Shown here: piece by piece, positions 9,456-19,732 of the stretch
Layout of the letters: each line of letters opens with the position of its first letter
Position numbering within the stretch: position 1 is the first letter of the stretch
Assembly (NCBI RefSeq): GCF_900018785.1
Contig: NZ_FCOY01000007.1
Span: 730,632 to 794,631 of the forward strand
Source of the DNA: Xanthomonas massiliensis
GTDB taxonomy: Bacteria > Pseudomonadota > Gammaproteobacteria > Xanthomonadales > Xanthomonadaceae
Direction: 5' to 3'
Length of the DNA stretch: 64,000 nucleotides
Translations under genes and position numbers: made by a program
The notes under the pieces: generated by a model
Told to the model about the DNA's origin: nothing
Databases searched by the model: none
What the model saw: the letters and a program-made list of their open reading frames with translations, nothing else

Positions 9456-10877
9456 TCAGGACTGGCCGCCCAGCGCCTTGACCGCCTGCACCATCTGGTT
9501 CAGCTCGGCCAGCGCGTCGCCGTAGACCATCTCGCAGTTCTTCTGGAAGAACAGCGGATTCTCCACGCCGGCATAGCCCTTGCCCTGGCCGCGCTTGATC
9601 ACGAAGATCTGGTGCGCCTGGTACACGTTGAGGATCGGCATGCCGTAGATCGGCGAGGACTTGTCGGTCAGCGCCGAGGGATTGACCACGTCGTTGGCGC
9701 CGATCACCAGGGCGACGTCGGTGTCCTTGAAGCTGTCATTGATGTCGTCCATGTCGTAGATCATGTCGTAGGGCACGCCGGCCTCGGCCAGCAGCACGTT
9801 CATGTGCCCGGGCATGCGCCCGGCGACCGGGTGGATGGCGAACTTGACGTCCACCCCGGCGGCCTGCAGCAGCTGCACGAACTCGTACAGCTTGGACTGC
9901 GCCTGGGCCACCGCCAGGCCGTAGCCCGGCACCACGATCACGCTGCTGGCATAGCGCATGGTGACCGCCGCGTCGCCGGCATCGACGGACTTCATCTCGC
10001 CCTGCACCTGGTTGGCGCCGGAGGCGGCGACCTCGCCGAAGTTGCTGAACAGCACGTTGGCCAGCGAGCGGTTCATCGCCTTGGCCATCAGGAAGGTCAG
10101 CAGGGTGCCGGCCGAACCGACCACCATGCCGGCGATCATCAGCGCCGGGTTCTCCAGGGCGAAGCCCTCCAGCGCCACCGCCAGGCCGGTGAAGGCGTTG
10201 TACAGCGAGATCACCACCGGCATGTCGGCACCGCCGATCGGCAGGGTCATCATCACGCCGAAGGCCAGCGCCAGCACGAAGAACAGCAGCGGCCACAGCA
10301 GCGCGCTGTCGCCGGAGGCGATGGTGACGCCGCCGAGCACCAGGGTGGCCACGAACACCAGCAGGTTGAGCTCGCGCTGGCCCTTGAAGCGCCAGGCGCT
10401 GCGCATCTTGCCGTCGAGCTTGGCCCAGGCCACCAGCGAACCGGCCAGCGACACCGAGCCGATCAGCGCGCCGAGCACGGTGACGACCTGGTGCAGCAGG
10501 CCGGTGCCGGCGATGCCGCCGCGCTCGAACAGCACCACCGCGGCCAGCGCCGCGGCCGAGCCGCCGCCCATGCCGTTGTACAGCGCGACCATCTGCGGCA
10601 TGTCGGTGATCGCCACCTTGCGCCCGCCGCGCCATGCCCAGGCACCGCCGATGGCCAGCGCGACCACCGCCAGCACCAGGTTGGTGGTCCGGTGCGGGAG
10701 CGCCGCCGGCTGCACGTCCACCAGGTAGAGGAAGCTGGCGAGCACTGCCAGCGCCATGCCGTAGCCGGCCACGATGATCCCGCGCGTGGCGGTCACCGGC
10801 GAGGACATGCGCTTCAGGCCGAAGATGAAAAGCAGGACCGCGACGAAGCCAGCCAATGCGACTAGAAGACTGGACAT
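9456..10877 (-). CDS. pntB: NAD(P) transhydrogenase subunit beta
   Basis: Inner-membrane subunit that carries most of the proton channel (domain II) and the NADP(H)-binding domain III. The 473-residue chain has about nine membrane helices in residues 1-265. The soluble domain III follows from about 290, with the NADP motif VPGYGLAVAQAQ and the conserved GADVVNP-like segment GANDVVNPSALTDKSSPIYGMPIL. It is the third gene of pntA1-pntA2-pntB, 4 bp after pntA2, and is followed at once by a terminator. With the other subunits it couples proton entry to NADPH formation. Confidence 0.96.
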   Translation of the reverse strand: MSSLLVALAGFVAVLLFIFGLKRMSSPVTATRGIIVAGYGMALAVLASFLYLVDVQPAALPHRTTNLVLAVVALAIGGAWAWRGGRKVAITDMPQMVALYNGMGGGSAAALAAVVLFERGGIAGTGLLHQVVTVLGALIGSVSLAGSLVAWAKLDGKMRSAWRFKGQRELNLLVFVATLVLGGVTIASGDSALLWPLLFFVLALAFGVMMTLPIGGADMPVVISLYNAFTGLAVALEGFALENPALMIAGMVVGSAGTLLTFLMAKAMNRSLANVLFSNFGEVAASGANQVQGEMKSVDAGDAAVTMRYASSVIVVPGYGLAVAQAQSKLYEFVQLLQAAGVDVKFAIHPVAGRMPGHMNVLLAEAGVPYDMIYDMDDINDSFKDTDVALVIGANDVVNPSALTDKSSPIYGMPILNVYQAHQIFVIKRGQGKGYAGVENPLFFQKNCEMVYGDALAELNQMVQAVKALGGQS

Positions 10878-10881
10878 GGCC

Positions 10882-11211
10882 TCACTCCTTCGCCGCGGCC
10901 GCAGGGGCCGGCTTCTGGCTGGGCTTGAACATCGCCAGCATGCGTTCGGTCACCGCGTAGCCGCCGGCGGCATTGGCCGCGCCCAGCACCACGCCGACGA
11001 AGCCGATGATCTGCCCGGCCAGGCTGGTGGCGTTGAACAGCGCGTGCAGCGCACCGACCACGACGATGCCGTGGACGAAGTTGGAACCGGACATCAGCGG
11101 CGTGTGCAGGATCGAGGGCACGCGCGAGATCACCTCGTAGCCGGTGAACGCAGCCAGCATGAACACGTACAGCGCGATCAGCCAGCTCATCGAAAGCAGA
11201 GCGGAATCCAT
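10882..11211 (-). CDS. NAD(P) transhydrogenase subunit alpha, membrane part (PntA2)
   Basis: The 109-residue protein corresponds to the C-terminal membrane part of E. coli PntA, here a separate polypeptide as in Rhodospirillum (PntAb). Three to four hydrophobic helices are visible, with the family motif EVISRVPSILHTPLMSGSNFVHGIVVVGAL (cited by its ends at residues 26 and 55). A short charged Ala/Pro tail ends the chain. The stop is 4 bp before pntB and the start is 1 bp after the pntA1 stop, so the three genes are one transcript. Confidence 0.93.
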   Translation of the reverse strand: MDSALLSMSWLIALYVFMLAAFTGYEVISRVPSILHTPLMSGSNFVHGIVVVGALHALFNATSLAGQIIGFVGVVLGAANAAGGYAVTERMLAMFKPSQKPAPAAAAKE

Positions 11212-11212
11212 T

Positions 11213-12343
11213 TCAGGCCTCCTTGGAAAGGATCGCGGCGGCGGCCGGGTTGAGGATCTTGCCGTCGTGCGCCAACAGGGTTTTGGAAACGACCTCGTCG
11301 CTCAGGTCCGGCGCGATGGCGCCGTCCTTGACGATGAGCTCGAGCAGATTGAGCAGGTTCTTGCAGTACAGCTCGCTGGCATGCTGGGCCAGCAGCGAGG
11401 GCACGTTGAACGGCGCCATCACCAGGGTCGGGCCGATGGTCACGTTCTGCCCGGGCACCGCGCCTTCGCAGTTGCAGCCGGAATCGGCGGCCATGTCCAC
11501 GATCACCGAGCCGGACTTCATGCCCTCGATCTGGCTGCGGCTGACCAGCTGCGGCGCCTTGCGCCCCGGCACGTTGGCCGTGGTGATGATCAGGTCCGCC
11601 TTCTGGATGTGCGTGGTCAGCACCGCGGCGGCCTTGGCCTGCTCCTCGGCGGTGAGCTCGCGCGCGTAGCCGCCCTGGCCGACCGCGTCGATGCCGGTAT
11701 CGACGAACTTGGCGCCGACCGACTGGGCCTGCTCGCGCGTTTCCGGGCGCACGTCGTAGCCCTCGACCACCGCGCCCAGGCGCTTGGCGGTGGCCGCGGC
11801 CTGCAGCCCGGCCACGCCCAGGCCCATCACCAGCACCTGCGCGGCGCGCAGCGAGCCGACCGCGGTGGTCATCATCGGCAGGATGCGCGGCAGGTTCACC
11901 GCGCCCAGCAGCGGCGCGTAGTAGCCGGCCAGCGCCGACTGGCTGGACAGCACGTCCATCGCCTGGGCGCGGCTGATGCGCGGCACCGTCTCCAAGGCGA
12001 AGCTGGAGATCTTGTGGTCGCGCAGCACCGGCAGCAGCGCCGGCACCTTCTGCGGGTAGACGAAGCTGAGCAGCCACGTCCCCGGTTTCATCGCCGCCAC
12101 GATCTCCGGCGCCGGCGGCTGCACCGCGAACACCACGTCGGCCCCGGCCACCAGGGCCTTGGGATCGTCCTGGAACTGGACGTCCTTGTAGTCGCTGTCA
12201 CGAAAACGGGCCGCCACGCCGGCCCCGGTCTGCATCGCCACCTTGGCGCCGAGACGCTCGAACCTGGCCACCTGGCCGGGCACCATCGCGACGCGCGCTT
12301 CGTGGGGCTGCGTTTCCTTCAGAACCGCAATCTGGAAAGCCAT
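11213..12343 (-). CDS. NAD(P) transhydrogenase subunit alpha, NAD-binding part (PntA1)
   Basis: Cytosolic domain I of the proton-translocating transhydrogenase, which binds NAD(H). The 376-residue chain begins with the alanine-dehydrogenase-like fold (QIAVLKETQPHEARVAMVPG). The Rossmann segment is VMGLGVAGLQAAATAKRLGA (about 169-188), followed by VVEGYDVRPETREQAQSVGA (189-208). The QKADLIITTANVPGRKAP segment lies near 247. It ends before any membrane segment because PntA2 is a separate gene. It is the first gene of the operon, 60 bp behind an FNR-type box. Confidence 0.95.
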   Translation of the reverse strand: MAFQIAVLKETQPHEARVAMVPGQVARFERLGAKVAMQTGAGVAARFRDSDYKDVQFQDDPKALVAGADVVFAVQPPAPEIVAAMKPGTWLLSFVYPQKVPALLPVLRDHKISSFALETVPRISRAQAMDVLSSQSALAGYYAPLLGAVNLPRILPMMTTAVGSLRAAQVLVMGLGVAGLQAAATAKRLGAVVEGYDVRPETREQAQSVGAKFVDTGIDAVGQGGYARELTAEEQAKAAAVLTTHIQKADLIITTANVPGRKAPQLVSRSQIEGMKSGSVIVDMAADSGCNCEGAVPGQNVTIGPTLVMAPFNVPSLLAQHASELYCKNLLNLLELIVKDGAIAPDLSDEVVSKTLLAHDGKILNPAAAAILSKEA

Positions 12344-12373
12344 AAACCCACCTCATCGGAAATGACGGGGGCG

Positions 12374-12416
12374 AGTATGGGCGCGAAACCGTCAAGCGGG
12401 CCTTGACATGGATCAA
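12374..12416 (-). promoter_or_regulatory. FNR/ANR-type class II promoter of the pnt operon
   Basis: On the minus strand TTGATCCATGTCAA (12403-12416) matches the FNR consensus TTGAT-N4-ATCAA at nine of ten positions. A -10-like CATACT (12374-12379) lies 23 bp downstream, which centres the box close to -41.5/-42.5, the class II activator position. No good -35 is present, as expected for an activator-dependent promoter. The pntA1 start is 30 bp further on. The regulator could be FNR, ANR or the Xanthomonas-type Clp; the palindrome fits FNR best. Confidence 0.65.
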
Positions 12417-12472
12417 GCGCAAAGCCATGCGCATGCGTACGTTGCACGCGATTTCCCAACATGAGACCGGCG

Positions 12473-13597
12473 TCAATATCCGTGCACGGGCCGGTATTCG
12501 CGTACCGCCATCACCAGGCCGAGGCCGGCCAGCAGCGAGACCGCCGAGGTGCCGCCGTAGCTGATCAGCGGCATCGGCACGCCGACCACCGGCAGCAGGC
12601 CGGAGATCATGCCGCCGTTGACCAGCACGTAGACGAAGAAGGCCAGGCCGGTGGCGCCGGCGATCAGGCGCGAATAGGTGTCGCGCGCCTGCGCGGCGAT
12701 GTACAGGCAGCGGCCGATCACGAACAGGTACAGCGCCAGCACCACGGCCACGCCGATCCAGCCGAACTCCTCGCTGAGCACGGCGAAGGCGAAGTCGGTG
12801 CTCTGCTCGGGGATGAAGTTCAGGTGCGACTGCGAGCCCATGCCCCAGCCCTTGCCGTCGAAGCCGCCCGAGCCGATCGCGATCTTGGACTGGATGATGT
12901 TCCAGCCGGTGCTGAGCGGATCGTTCTCGGGGTCGCGGAAAGTGAGGATGCGGTCCTTCTGGTAGGGCCGCAGCATGAAGAACCAGTCGATCGGCGCGAA
13001 CATCGCCAGCCCGCCGATGGCCCCGGCCGCCGCGCCGGCGGCGATGAACCACCACCACGACAGCCCCGCCAGGTACAGCACGAACACGCCGCTGGCGGCG
13101 ATCAGCACGCCGGTGCCGAAATCCGGCTGCAGCATGATCAGCAGCGTCGGCACGCCGATGATCACCGCCGTCACCAGGGTGGTGCCGAGGTTGGGCGGCA
13201 GCGGCCGCCGCGCCAGGTACCAGGCGGCCATCATCGGCATGCTGATCTTCAGCAGCTCCGCCGGCTGCAGGTAGAACAGGCCGAGATTGAGCCATTGCCG
13301 GCCGTACTTGCCGGTGCCGATGGCGAACACCGCCAGCAGCGGCAGCATCGACAGCGCGTATACCGATGGCGTCCAGGCGCGCAGGCGCGGCACCGCGATC
13401 CGCGAGATCGCCCACATCGCCACCAGGCCGACCGCGAAGCGGCTGCCCTGGGCCACCACCAGGTGGGTGCCGCCGGCACTGCGCATCACCGCCAGGCCCA
13501 TGCCCATCAGCGCGCACAGCGCCAGCAGCAGCGGCCAGTCCAGCGTGCGCGTGAACCGGTAGCCCAGGTCGGTCAGCCAGCGCAGGATCTCCCTCAC
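12473..13597 (-). CDS. rodA: peptidoglycan glycosyltransferase RodA
   Basis: SEDS-family glycan polymerase that works with PBP2 in the elongasome. The 374-residue chain has about ten membrane helices and the SEDS landmarks KYGRQWLNLG, LQPAELLKI, LQPDFGTG (the catalytic Asp loop), FIPEQSTDFAFAVLSEEFG and the C-terminal PMPLISYGGTS. The start is GTG at 13597, and its GTGA overlaps the mrdA stop, so the two partners are translationally coupled. It is the last gene of mreB-mreC-mreD-mrdA-rodA. Confidence 0.96.
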   Translation of the reverse strand: MREILRWLTDLGYRFTRTLDWPLLLALCALMGMGLAVMRSAGGTHLVVAQGSRFAVGLVAMWAISRIAVPRLRAWTPSVYALSMLPLLAVFAIGTGKYGRQWLNLGLFYLQPAELLKISMPMMAAWYLARRPLPPNLGTTLVTAVIIGVPTLLIMLQPDFGTGVLIAASGVFVLYLAGLSWWWFIAAGAAAGAIGGLAMFAPIDWFFMLRPYQKDRILTFRDPENDPLSTGWNIIQSKIAIGSGGFDGKGWGMGSQSHLNFIPEQSTDFAFAVLSEEFGWIGVAVVLALYLFVIGRCLYIAAQARDTYSRLIAGATGLAFFVYVLVNGGMISGLLPVVGVPMPLISYGGTSAVSLLAGLGLVMAVREYRPVHGY

Positions 13598-15657
13598 CGG
13601 TCGGCCTCCGGGATCTCGTCGGGGATCTTCTCCTCCGGCGCGGCCAGCGGCGCGGCCATGGCCTCCGCCGCCAGCAGGCTAGCGCCCAGCTGCACCGGCA
13701 GCAGCGGCAGCGCGGCGGCCTCGCGCTCGCCGGCCTGGCGCGCCTGCTCCTGCTCGGCGACGAAGGCGTTGGCGCCCAGCGCGGTGGTGCCCTGGGCGCT
13801 GTCGAGCGGCTGCAGGCGGTCGGGCAGCTTGCCCAGCAGCCAGGCATCGAGGATCTTGCGCGCGATCGGCCCGGCGGTGCTGGCGCCGTAGCCGCCGCCC
13901 TCCACCGCCACCGCCACCGCGATAGTCGGGTTGTCCGCCGGCGCGAAACCCTCGAACAGCGAGCGGTGGCGCAGGTGCAGCGGCAGGCTGCGCGGATCGA
14001 CCGCGGCCACGCCCTTGCGGCTGACCACCTGCGCGGTGCCGGTCTTGCCGGCCATCTGGTAGGGCGCGCCGACCGCCATCGCATGGCCGCTGCCGCCGGG
14101 GCGCATGGTGTCCATCATGCCCTCGCGCACCCACTGCAGGTTGTTCGGGTTGGCGCTGATTGGCACCGGCGCGGACGTCGGCTGCGGCACCCAGGGCGCA
14201 TCGAAGCCCTTGCGCGTGGCGGTCACCAGGTGCGGGCGGCGCAGCTCGCCGTCGGCGATGCCGGCCACGCCGCGCACCAGCTGCAGCGGCGTCACCTTCC
14301 AGTCGCCCTGGCCGATGGCGATGTTGACCGTGTCGCCGGGGTACCAGGCTTCCTTGCGGGTCTTGCGCTTGTATTCGGGCGACGGGACGATGCCGCCGAT
14401 CTCGCCGAGCAGGTCGATGCCGGTCGGCGAGCCGAAGCCGTACTTGTACATGTAGCGATCGACCTGGGTGATGCCCATGTCGATGGCCAGCTTGTAGTAG
14501 TAGGTATTGACCGACTGGGCGATCGACTTGCGCAGGTCGGTCCAGCCGTGGCCGCCGCGGTGCGAGTCGCCCCAGCCGCGGCTCACCCCCGGCAGGTAGA
14601 ACATGCCGGTGGACAGGATCTTGTCCTGCGGCCGGCGGGTGCCGCTGTCGAGCCCGGCCAGGCCCATGAACGGCTTGATCGTCGAGCCGGGCGCGACCCC
14701 GCCGAGCACCAGGCGGTTGAACTGGGGGCGCGAGGGATTCTCGTTGAGCGCCTTGAACTCGGCGTGGGAGATGCCGTTGACGAACAGGTTGGGGTCGTAG
14801 GCCGGCAGGCTGACCATCGCCAGGATCTCGCCGGTACGCGGGTCCACGGCGATGGCCGCGCCCTCGTACTGGCCGAAGGCCGCCACCATCGCCCGCTGCA
14901 GGTCCGCGTCGATGGACAGGCGCAGGTCGGACCCGGACTGCGGCGCCACCCGCCCCAGGGTGCGGATCGCCCGGCCCTGCACGTTGGTCTCGACCTGGTC
15001 GTAGCCGACCCGGCCGCGCAGCAGCGGCTCGTAGTAGCGCTCCAGCCCGGTCTTGCCGACGTGGGTCAGCGCCGAGCCGTTCTCGCCCAGGCTTTCCAGG
15101 TCCTTCTCGTCCACCCGGCCGACGTAGCCGATGATGTGCGCGAACAAGTCGCCGTAGGGGTAGCGCCGGGTCAGGTACGGCTCCAGCTCCACCCCGGGGA
15201 AGCGCCAGCGGTTGACCGCGAAGCGCGCCATCTCCTCGTCGTCGAGGCGGTACTTGAGCGTCACCGGCAGGAAGCTGCGGCGCAGCTGGCGGTCGTGCTG
15301 GAACCGCTCGATGTCCTCCGGCGTCAGCGCGATCACCTGGCCCAGGCTGGCCAGCATCGCGTCCATGTCCTCGACCTTGTCCGGGGTCACGTCCAGGCGG
15401 AAGGCCGGCACGTTCTCGGCCAGCAGGCGCCCGTTGCGGTCGTAGATCAGGCCGCGCCCGGGCACCACCGGCTTGGGCTTGATGCGGTTGGCGTCCGAGC
15501 GCGTGGCATAGACCTCGTGGTCGAGCACCTGCAGCCGGAAGTACCAGCCGCCGAGCCCGAGCAGGGCCAGCAGCACCGCCAGGAATCCCACCGCGGCACG
15601 GCGGCGGAACTGCGAGGCTTCGGCCAGCGGGTTCTTGATCGGGCGGCGCGCGTGCAT
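13594..15657 (-). CDS. mrdA: penicillin-binding protein 2 (peptidoglycan D,D-transpeptidase)
   Basis: Class B PBP that cross-links lateral-wall peptidoglycan with RodA. The 687-residue protein has a single N-terminal membrane helix (about 21-43) and a dimerisation/pedestal domain (about 60-240). The transpeptidase domain has S325-TIK (SxxK), S382-VN (SxN) and K538-TG (KTGTAQ). The tail after about residue 620 is Ala-rich and longer than in E. coli PBP2 (633 residues). It lies 6 bp downstream of mreD and overlaps rodA by 4 bp. Confidence 0.96.
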   Translation of the reverse strand: MHARRPIKNPLAEASQFRRRAAVGFLAVLLALLGLGGWYFRLQVLDHEVYATRSDANRIKPKPVVPGRGLIYDRNGRLLAENVPAFRLDVTPDKVEDMDAMLASLGQVIALTPEDIERFQHDRQLRRSFLPVTLKYRLDDEEMARFAVNRWRFPGVELEPYLTRRYPYGDLFAHIIGYVGRVDEKDLESLGENGSALTHVGKTGLERYYEPLLRGRVGYDQVETNVQGRAIRTLGRVAPQSGSDLRLSIDADLQRAMVAAFGQYEGAAIAVDPRTGEILAMVSLPAYDPNLFVNGISHAEFKALNENPSRPQFNRLVLGGVAPGSTIKPFMGLAGLDSGTRRPQDKILSTGMFYLPGVSRGWGDSHRGGHGWTDLRKSIAQSVNTYYYKLAIDMGITQVDRYMYKYGFGSPTGIDLLGEIGGIVPSPEYKRKTRKEAWYPGDTVNIAIGQGDWKVTPLQLVRGVAGIADGELRRPHLVTATRKGFDAPWVPQPTSAPVPISANPNNLQWVREGMMDTMRPGGSGHAMAVGAPYQMAGKTGTAQVVSRKGVAAVDPRSLPLHLRHRSLFEGFAPADNPTIAVAVAVEGGGYGASTAGPIARKILDAWLLGKLPDRLQPLDSAQGTTALGANAFVAEQEQARQAGEREAAALPLLPVQLGASLLAAEAMAAPLAAPEEKIPDEIPEADR

Positions 15658-15663
15658 CCGGGC

Positions 15664-16149
15664 TCAGTCCCCGCGCCGGACCACGCGCAGCGCATCGAGC
15701 AGCACGAACAGCGGCGCCCACAGCAGCGCCCCCAGCAACGGCGCCCACCAGTAGTTCCAGGGCAGGGTCGGCTCGCCCACCGCCAAGTGCAGCGCGGTGG
15801 CGACGATGCGGTCGTTCACCAGCAGGCCGCCGACGGCCAGGGCCTGCTGGTAGACCGGGAAGAAGCGCAGGCGCGCGCGGAAACGCTGCAGGATGAAGGC
15901 CATCACCACCAGGCGCAGCGCCTGCTCGCCGAGCAGCCCGCCGTACAGCAGGTCGGCGCACAGGCCGATGACGAAGGCGAAGCCGAGACCGGCCTTCTCC
16001 GGCGTCTCGATCACCCAGTAGGCCATCACCAGGGCCAGCCAGTACGGGCGCAGCGGCTGCAGCCACCCCGGCAACGGCAGCAGGCCCAGCAGCAGGGCCA
16101 CCAGGACGCTGACCGGCAGCACCCAGCCGCGGTTGCGTGGCCGGCTCAT
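15664..16149 (-). CDS. mreD: rod shape-determining protein MreD
   Basis: Small integral membrane protein of the elongasome. The 161-residue chain starts MSRPRNRGWVLPVSVLVALL and contains five or six hydrophobic helices, with the family segment RPYWLALVMAYWVIETPEKAGLGFAF near residues 33-58. The ATG at 16149 overlaps the mreC stop (ATGA) and gives the normal MreD length; the longer open frame upstream runs through mreC and is a shadow. Confidence 0.92.
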   Translation of the reverse strand: MSRPRNRGWVLPVSVLVALLLGLLPLPGWLQPLRPYWLALVMAYWVIETPEKAGLGFAFVIGLCADLLYGGLLGEQALRLVVMAFILQRFRARLRFFPVYQQALAVGGLLVNDRIVATALHLAVGEPTLPWNYWWAPLLGALLWAPLFVLLDALRVVRRGD

Positions 16150-17279
16150 CGCAGCGGCTCCGGGGACGGCACCGCCGGCGCCGGGGCATCGGCCGCCGGT
16201 GGCGTGCCAGGTTCGGACCCGGGCTTCGGACGCGGCGGCGGCGGCGTGCGACGCGGCGTGGTCGCGGGCGCGGGCGCGGTGGCGGGTGTCGCCTGGGACG
16301 CTGCCGGAGCCGGCGACGACGACAACGGCGACGTGCCGGCGGCGGCCGCGGCACCGGTGGCGGCCGTGGCGGCCGCCGTGCCCGGGGCCACCGGCGCGGG
16401 GGCCGGCGTCAGCAGGCTCTGGCGCGCGGCCGCCGGCAGGCGCAGCGGCGAGCCCGGGCGCAGCAGCAGCACGTTGCGGCCGCGGTCGAACTGGGCCGCC
16501 GGGAGCAGCCGGCCGACCAGGAAGGCGTGGGTGTCGTCCGGGCGCAGCGCCTCCACCTTGCCGACCGGGAACCCGGCCGGGAAGCGCCCGCCCAGTCCCG
16601 AGGAGACCACCTCGTCGCCGACCTGCACCCCGGCGCTGAGCGGGATGTCGCGCAATTCCAGGTGGTCGCCGCGGCCGTAGGCGATCAGGCGCACGCCGCT
16701 GCGCGCCACCGTCACCGGCACCGCGTGGTCCGGGTCGGTCAGCAGCAGCACGGTGGCCTGGATCGGGGTGACCGCGATCACCTGCCCCATCAGCCCGCCG
16801 GCGTCGATCACCGCCTGCCCCATCTGCACGCCGTCGCGGCTGCCGGCATCGAGCACCAGGCGCTGGCGGGTCGGGTCCAGGTCGATGTCCAGGATCGGCG
16901 CCAGCTGCACGTCCAGGCCGTTGCGCTCGGCCGCGCCCAGCAGCTCGCGCAGCGCCGCGTTGTCGAGCGCGGCGGTCTGCAGCCGGGTCAGGCGCGCGTT
17001 GGCGATCAGCAGCTGGTTGCGCAGCTGGCGGTTCTCGGCCACCAGCTGGCCATGGGTGGCGGCGTTGTCGCGCACCTGGTTGCCGAGCCGGCCGGGCAGG
17101 CCGGCCAGCATCCACAGCGGCTGCACCAGCAGGTCGGCCTGGGCGCGCAGCCGTCCCAGCCAGCCCGCCTGCACGTCGAGCACGATCAGGGCGACGGCCA
17201 GCGCCAGGTAGGCCGCCAGCCGCAGGGGGCTGGCCGCTTCGGCCGGACGGGAGGCAGCGGAAGGACCGTAGGACGGCAC
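16146..17279 (-). CDS. mreC: rod shape-determining protein MreC
   Basis: Bitopic periplasmic scaffold that activates PBP2/RodA. I place the start at the GTG at 17279 because related MreC proteins begin just before the SPLRLAAYLALAVALIVLDVQ membrane helix; upstream ATGs at 17348 and 17477 are possible but add non-conserved sequence, and none has a good ribosome-binding site. The 377 residues comprise the helix (about 20-38), a coiled coil (about 70-105, QLVAENRQLRNQLLIANARL) and two beta-domains to about 275. The last 95 or so residues are Ala/Pro/Thr-rich and of low complexity, which is unusual against E. coli MreC. Confidence 0.9.
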   Translation of the reverse strand: MPSYGPSAASRPAEAASPLRLAAYLALAVALIVLDVQAGWLGRLRAQADLLVQPLWMLAGLPGRLGNQVRDNAATHGQLVAENRQLRNQLLIANARLTRLQTAALDNAALRELLGAAERNGLDVQLAPILDIDLDPTRQRLVLDAGSRDGVQMGQAVIDAGGLMGQVIAVTPIQATVLLLTDPDHAVPVTVARSGVRLIAYGRGDHLELRDIPLSAGVQVGDEVVSSGLGGRFPAGFPVGKVEALRPDDTHAFLVGRLLPAAQFDRGRNVLLLRPGSPLRLPAAARQSLLTPAPAPVAPGTAAATAATGAAAAAGTSPLSSSPAPAASQATPATAPAPATTPRRTPPPPRPKPGSEPGTPPAADAPAPAVPSPEPLR

Positions 17280-17424
17280 GGAAGGAGGCCGGGAAGGAAG
17301 GATGTGGATGGAAAACCGGAGGGCGGAAGCATGCACCGGCACGGCCATGCCGGGGGACGCCCGTCGCCTCGACCCGGGACCGGTGGCCGCCGCCGGCGCG
17401 GCGCCGGGGCCCCGTGCCCGCGCC

Positions 17425-18575
<1,151 letters not shown>

Positions 18576-18754
18576 GGAAAATTCTCGTAAAACCGAGGCT
18601 GCGCGGGCGTTTCGGCCAGCCCCGGTACACGTTCGGTTCTGGCCCCCGGCGCCATCTGCCGGTAACCTTTGCGCCGTGGCGCCTCCGTCGCCGCCCCGCG
18701 CGCCCGTCCGTGCCGCCGGGACATCCCCTCCTCGCTACAGGCTCAAGCACCCCG

Positions 18755-19687
18755 ATGTCCGCCCTGATCTGCGGTTCCCTCGCGTTTGACACCATCATGG
18801 TGTTTCCGGACCAGTTCAAGAACCACATCCTGCCGGACAAGGTGCACATCCTGAACGTGTCGTTCCTGGTGCCGCGCATGCGCCGCGAGTTCGGCGGCTG
18901 CGCCGGCAACATCAGCTACAACCTCAAGCTGCTGGGCGGCCATCCTGTGCCGATGGCGACCGTTGGCCAAGATTTCGGCCCTTATCGCAGCCATTTCGAG
19001 GCAGAAGGCATCGACCTGTCGCAGGTCCGGGTGATCGACGAACTGTTCACCCCGCAGGCGTTCATCACCACCGACCACGACAACAACCAGATCACCGCCT
19101 TCCATCCCGGCGCGATGATGCGCAGCCACGAGAACCACGTGAAGGACGTGCCGGGGGTGAGCTTCGGCATCGTCGCCCCGGACGGGCGCGACGGCATGAT
19201 CCAGAACGCGGCCGAGTTCCGCGAGGCCGGCATCCCGTTCATCTTCGACCCGGGCCAGGCCATGCCGCTGTTCAACGGCGAGGAGCTGCGCGACTTCATC
19301 GAGCAGGCCGACTACGTGGTGGTCAACGACTACGAGTCCAACCTGCTGCAGCAGCGCACCGGCTGGACCGAGAAGGACATCGTGCAGCGGGTGAAGGCCT
19401 ACATCGCCACCCAGGGCCCGAAGGGCGCGCACATCCACACGCCGGGCAAGAGCTACCACATCCCGCCGGCGCACGAGCGCCGCGTGGTCGACCCGACCGG
19501 CTGCGGCGACGCCTTCCGCGCCGGGCTGATCTTCGGCATCGAGAAGGGCTACGACTGGGTCACCATCGGCCGCATGGGCAACCTGATGGGCGCATTGAAG
19601 GTCGAGCACCCCGGCACCCAGAACCAGCGCTTCGACTTCGCCGAGTTCAACGAGCAGTTCAAGCAGCAGTTCGGCTATTCGCTGTAG
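18755..19687 (+). CDS. PfkB-family kinase, adenosine kinase type
   Basis: Ribokinase-fold kinase of 310 residues. N-terminal MSALICGSLAFDTIMVFP, the GG loop FGGCAGNISYNLKLLGG (47-63) and the PfkB C-terminal signature D246-PTGCGDAFRAG with catalytic base D252 are all present. Spacing and intermediate motifs (SFLVP, FHPGAM near 116-121, FDPGQ near 164, NDYE near 191, TQGPKG near 219) resemble the mycobacterial adenosine kinase AdoK more than sugar kinases, so adenosine to AMP salvage is the best guess. The ATG at 18755 is favoured over an upstream start because the conserved fold begins immediately. It is divergent from mreB. Confidence 0.82.
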   Translation: MSALICGSLAFDTIMVFPDQFKNHILPDKVHILNVSFLVPRMRREFGGCAGNISYNLKLLGGHPVPMATVGQDFGPYRSHFEAEGIDLSQVRVIDELFTPQAFITTDHDNNQITAFHPGAMMRSHENHVKDVPGVSFGIVAPDGRDGMIQNAAEFREAGIPFIFDPGQAMPLFNGEELRDFIEQADYVVVNDYESNLLQQRTGWTEKDIVQRVKAYIATQGPKGAHIHTPGKSYHIPPAHERRVVDPTGCGDAFRAGLIFGIEKGYDWVTIGRMGNLMGALKVEHPGTQNQRFDFAEFNEQFKQQFGYSL

Positions 19688-19732
19688 CGCGGCCGGCCCG
19701 CCGTGCGGCGGCGTGGGGCCGGCGCGGCATGG

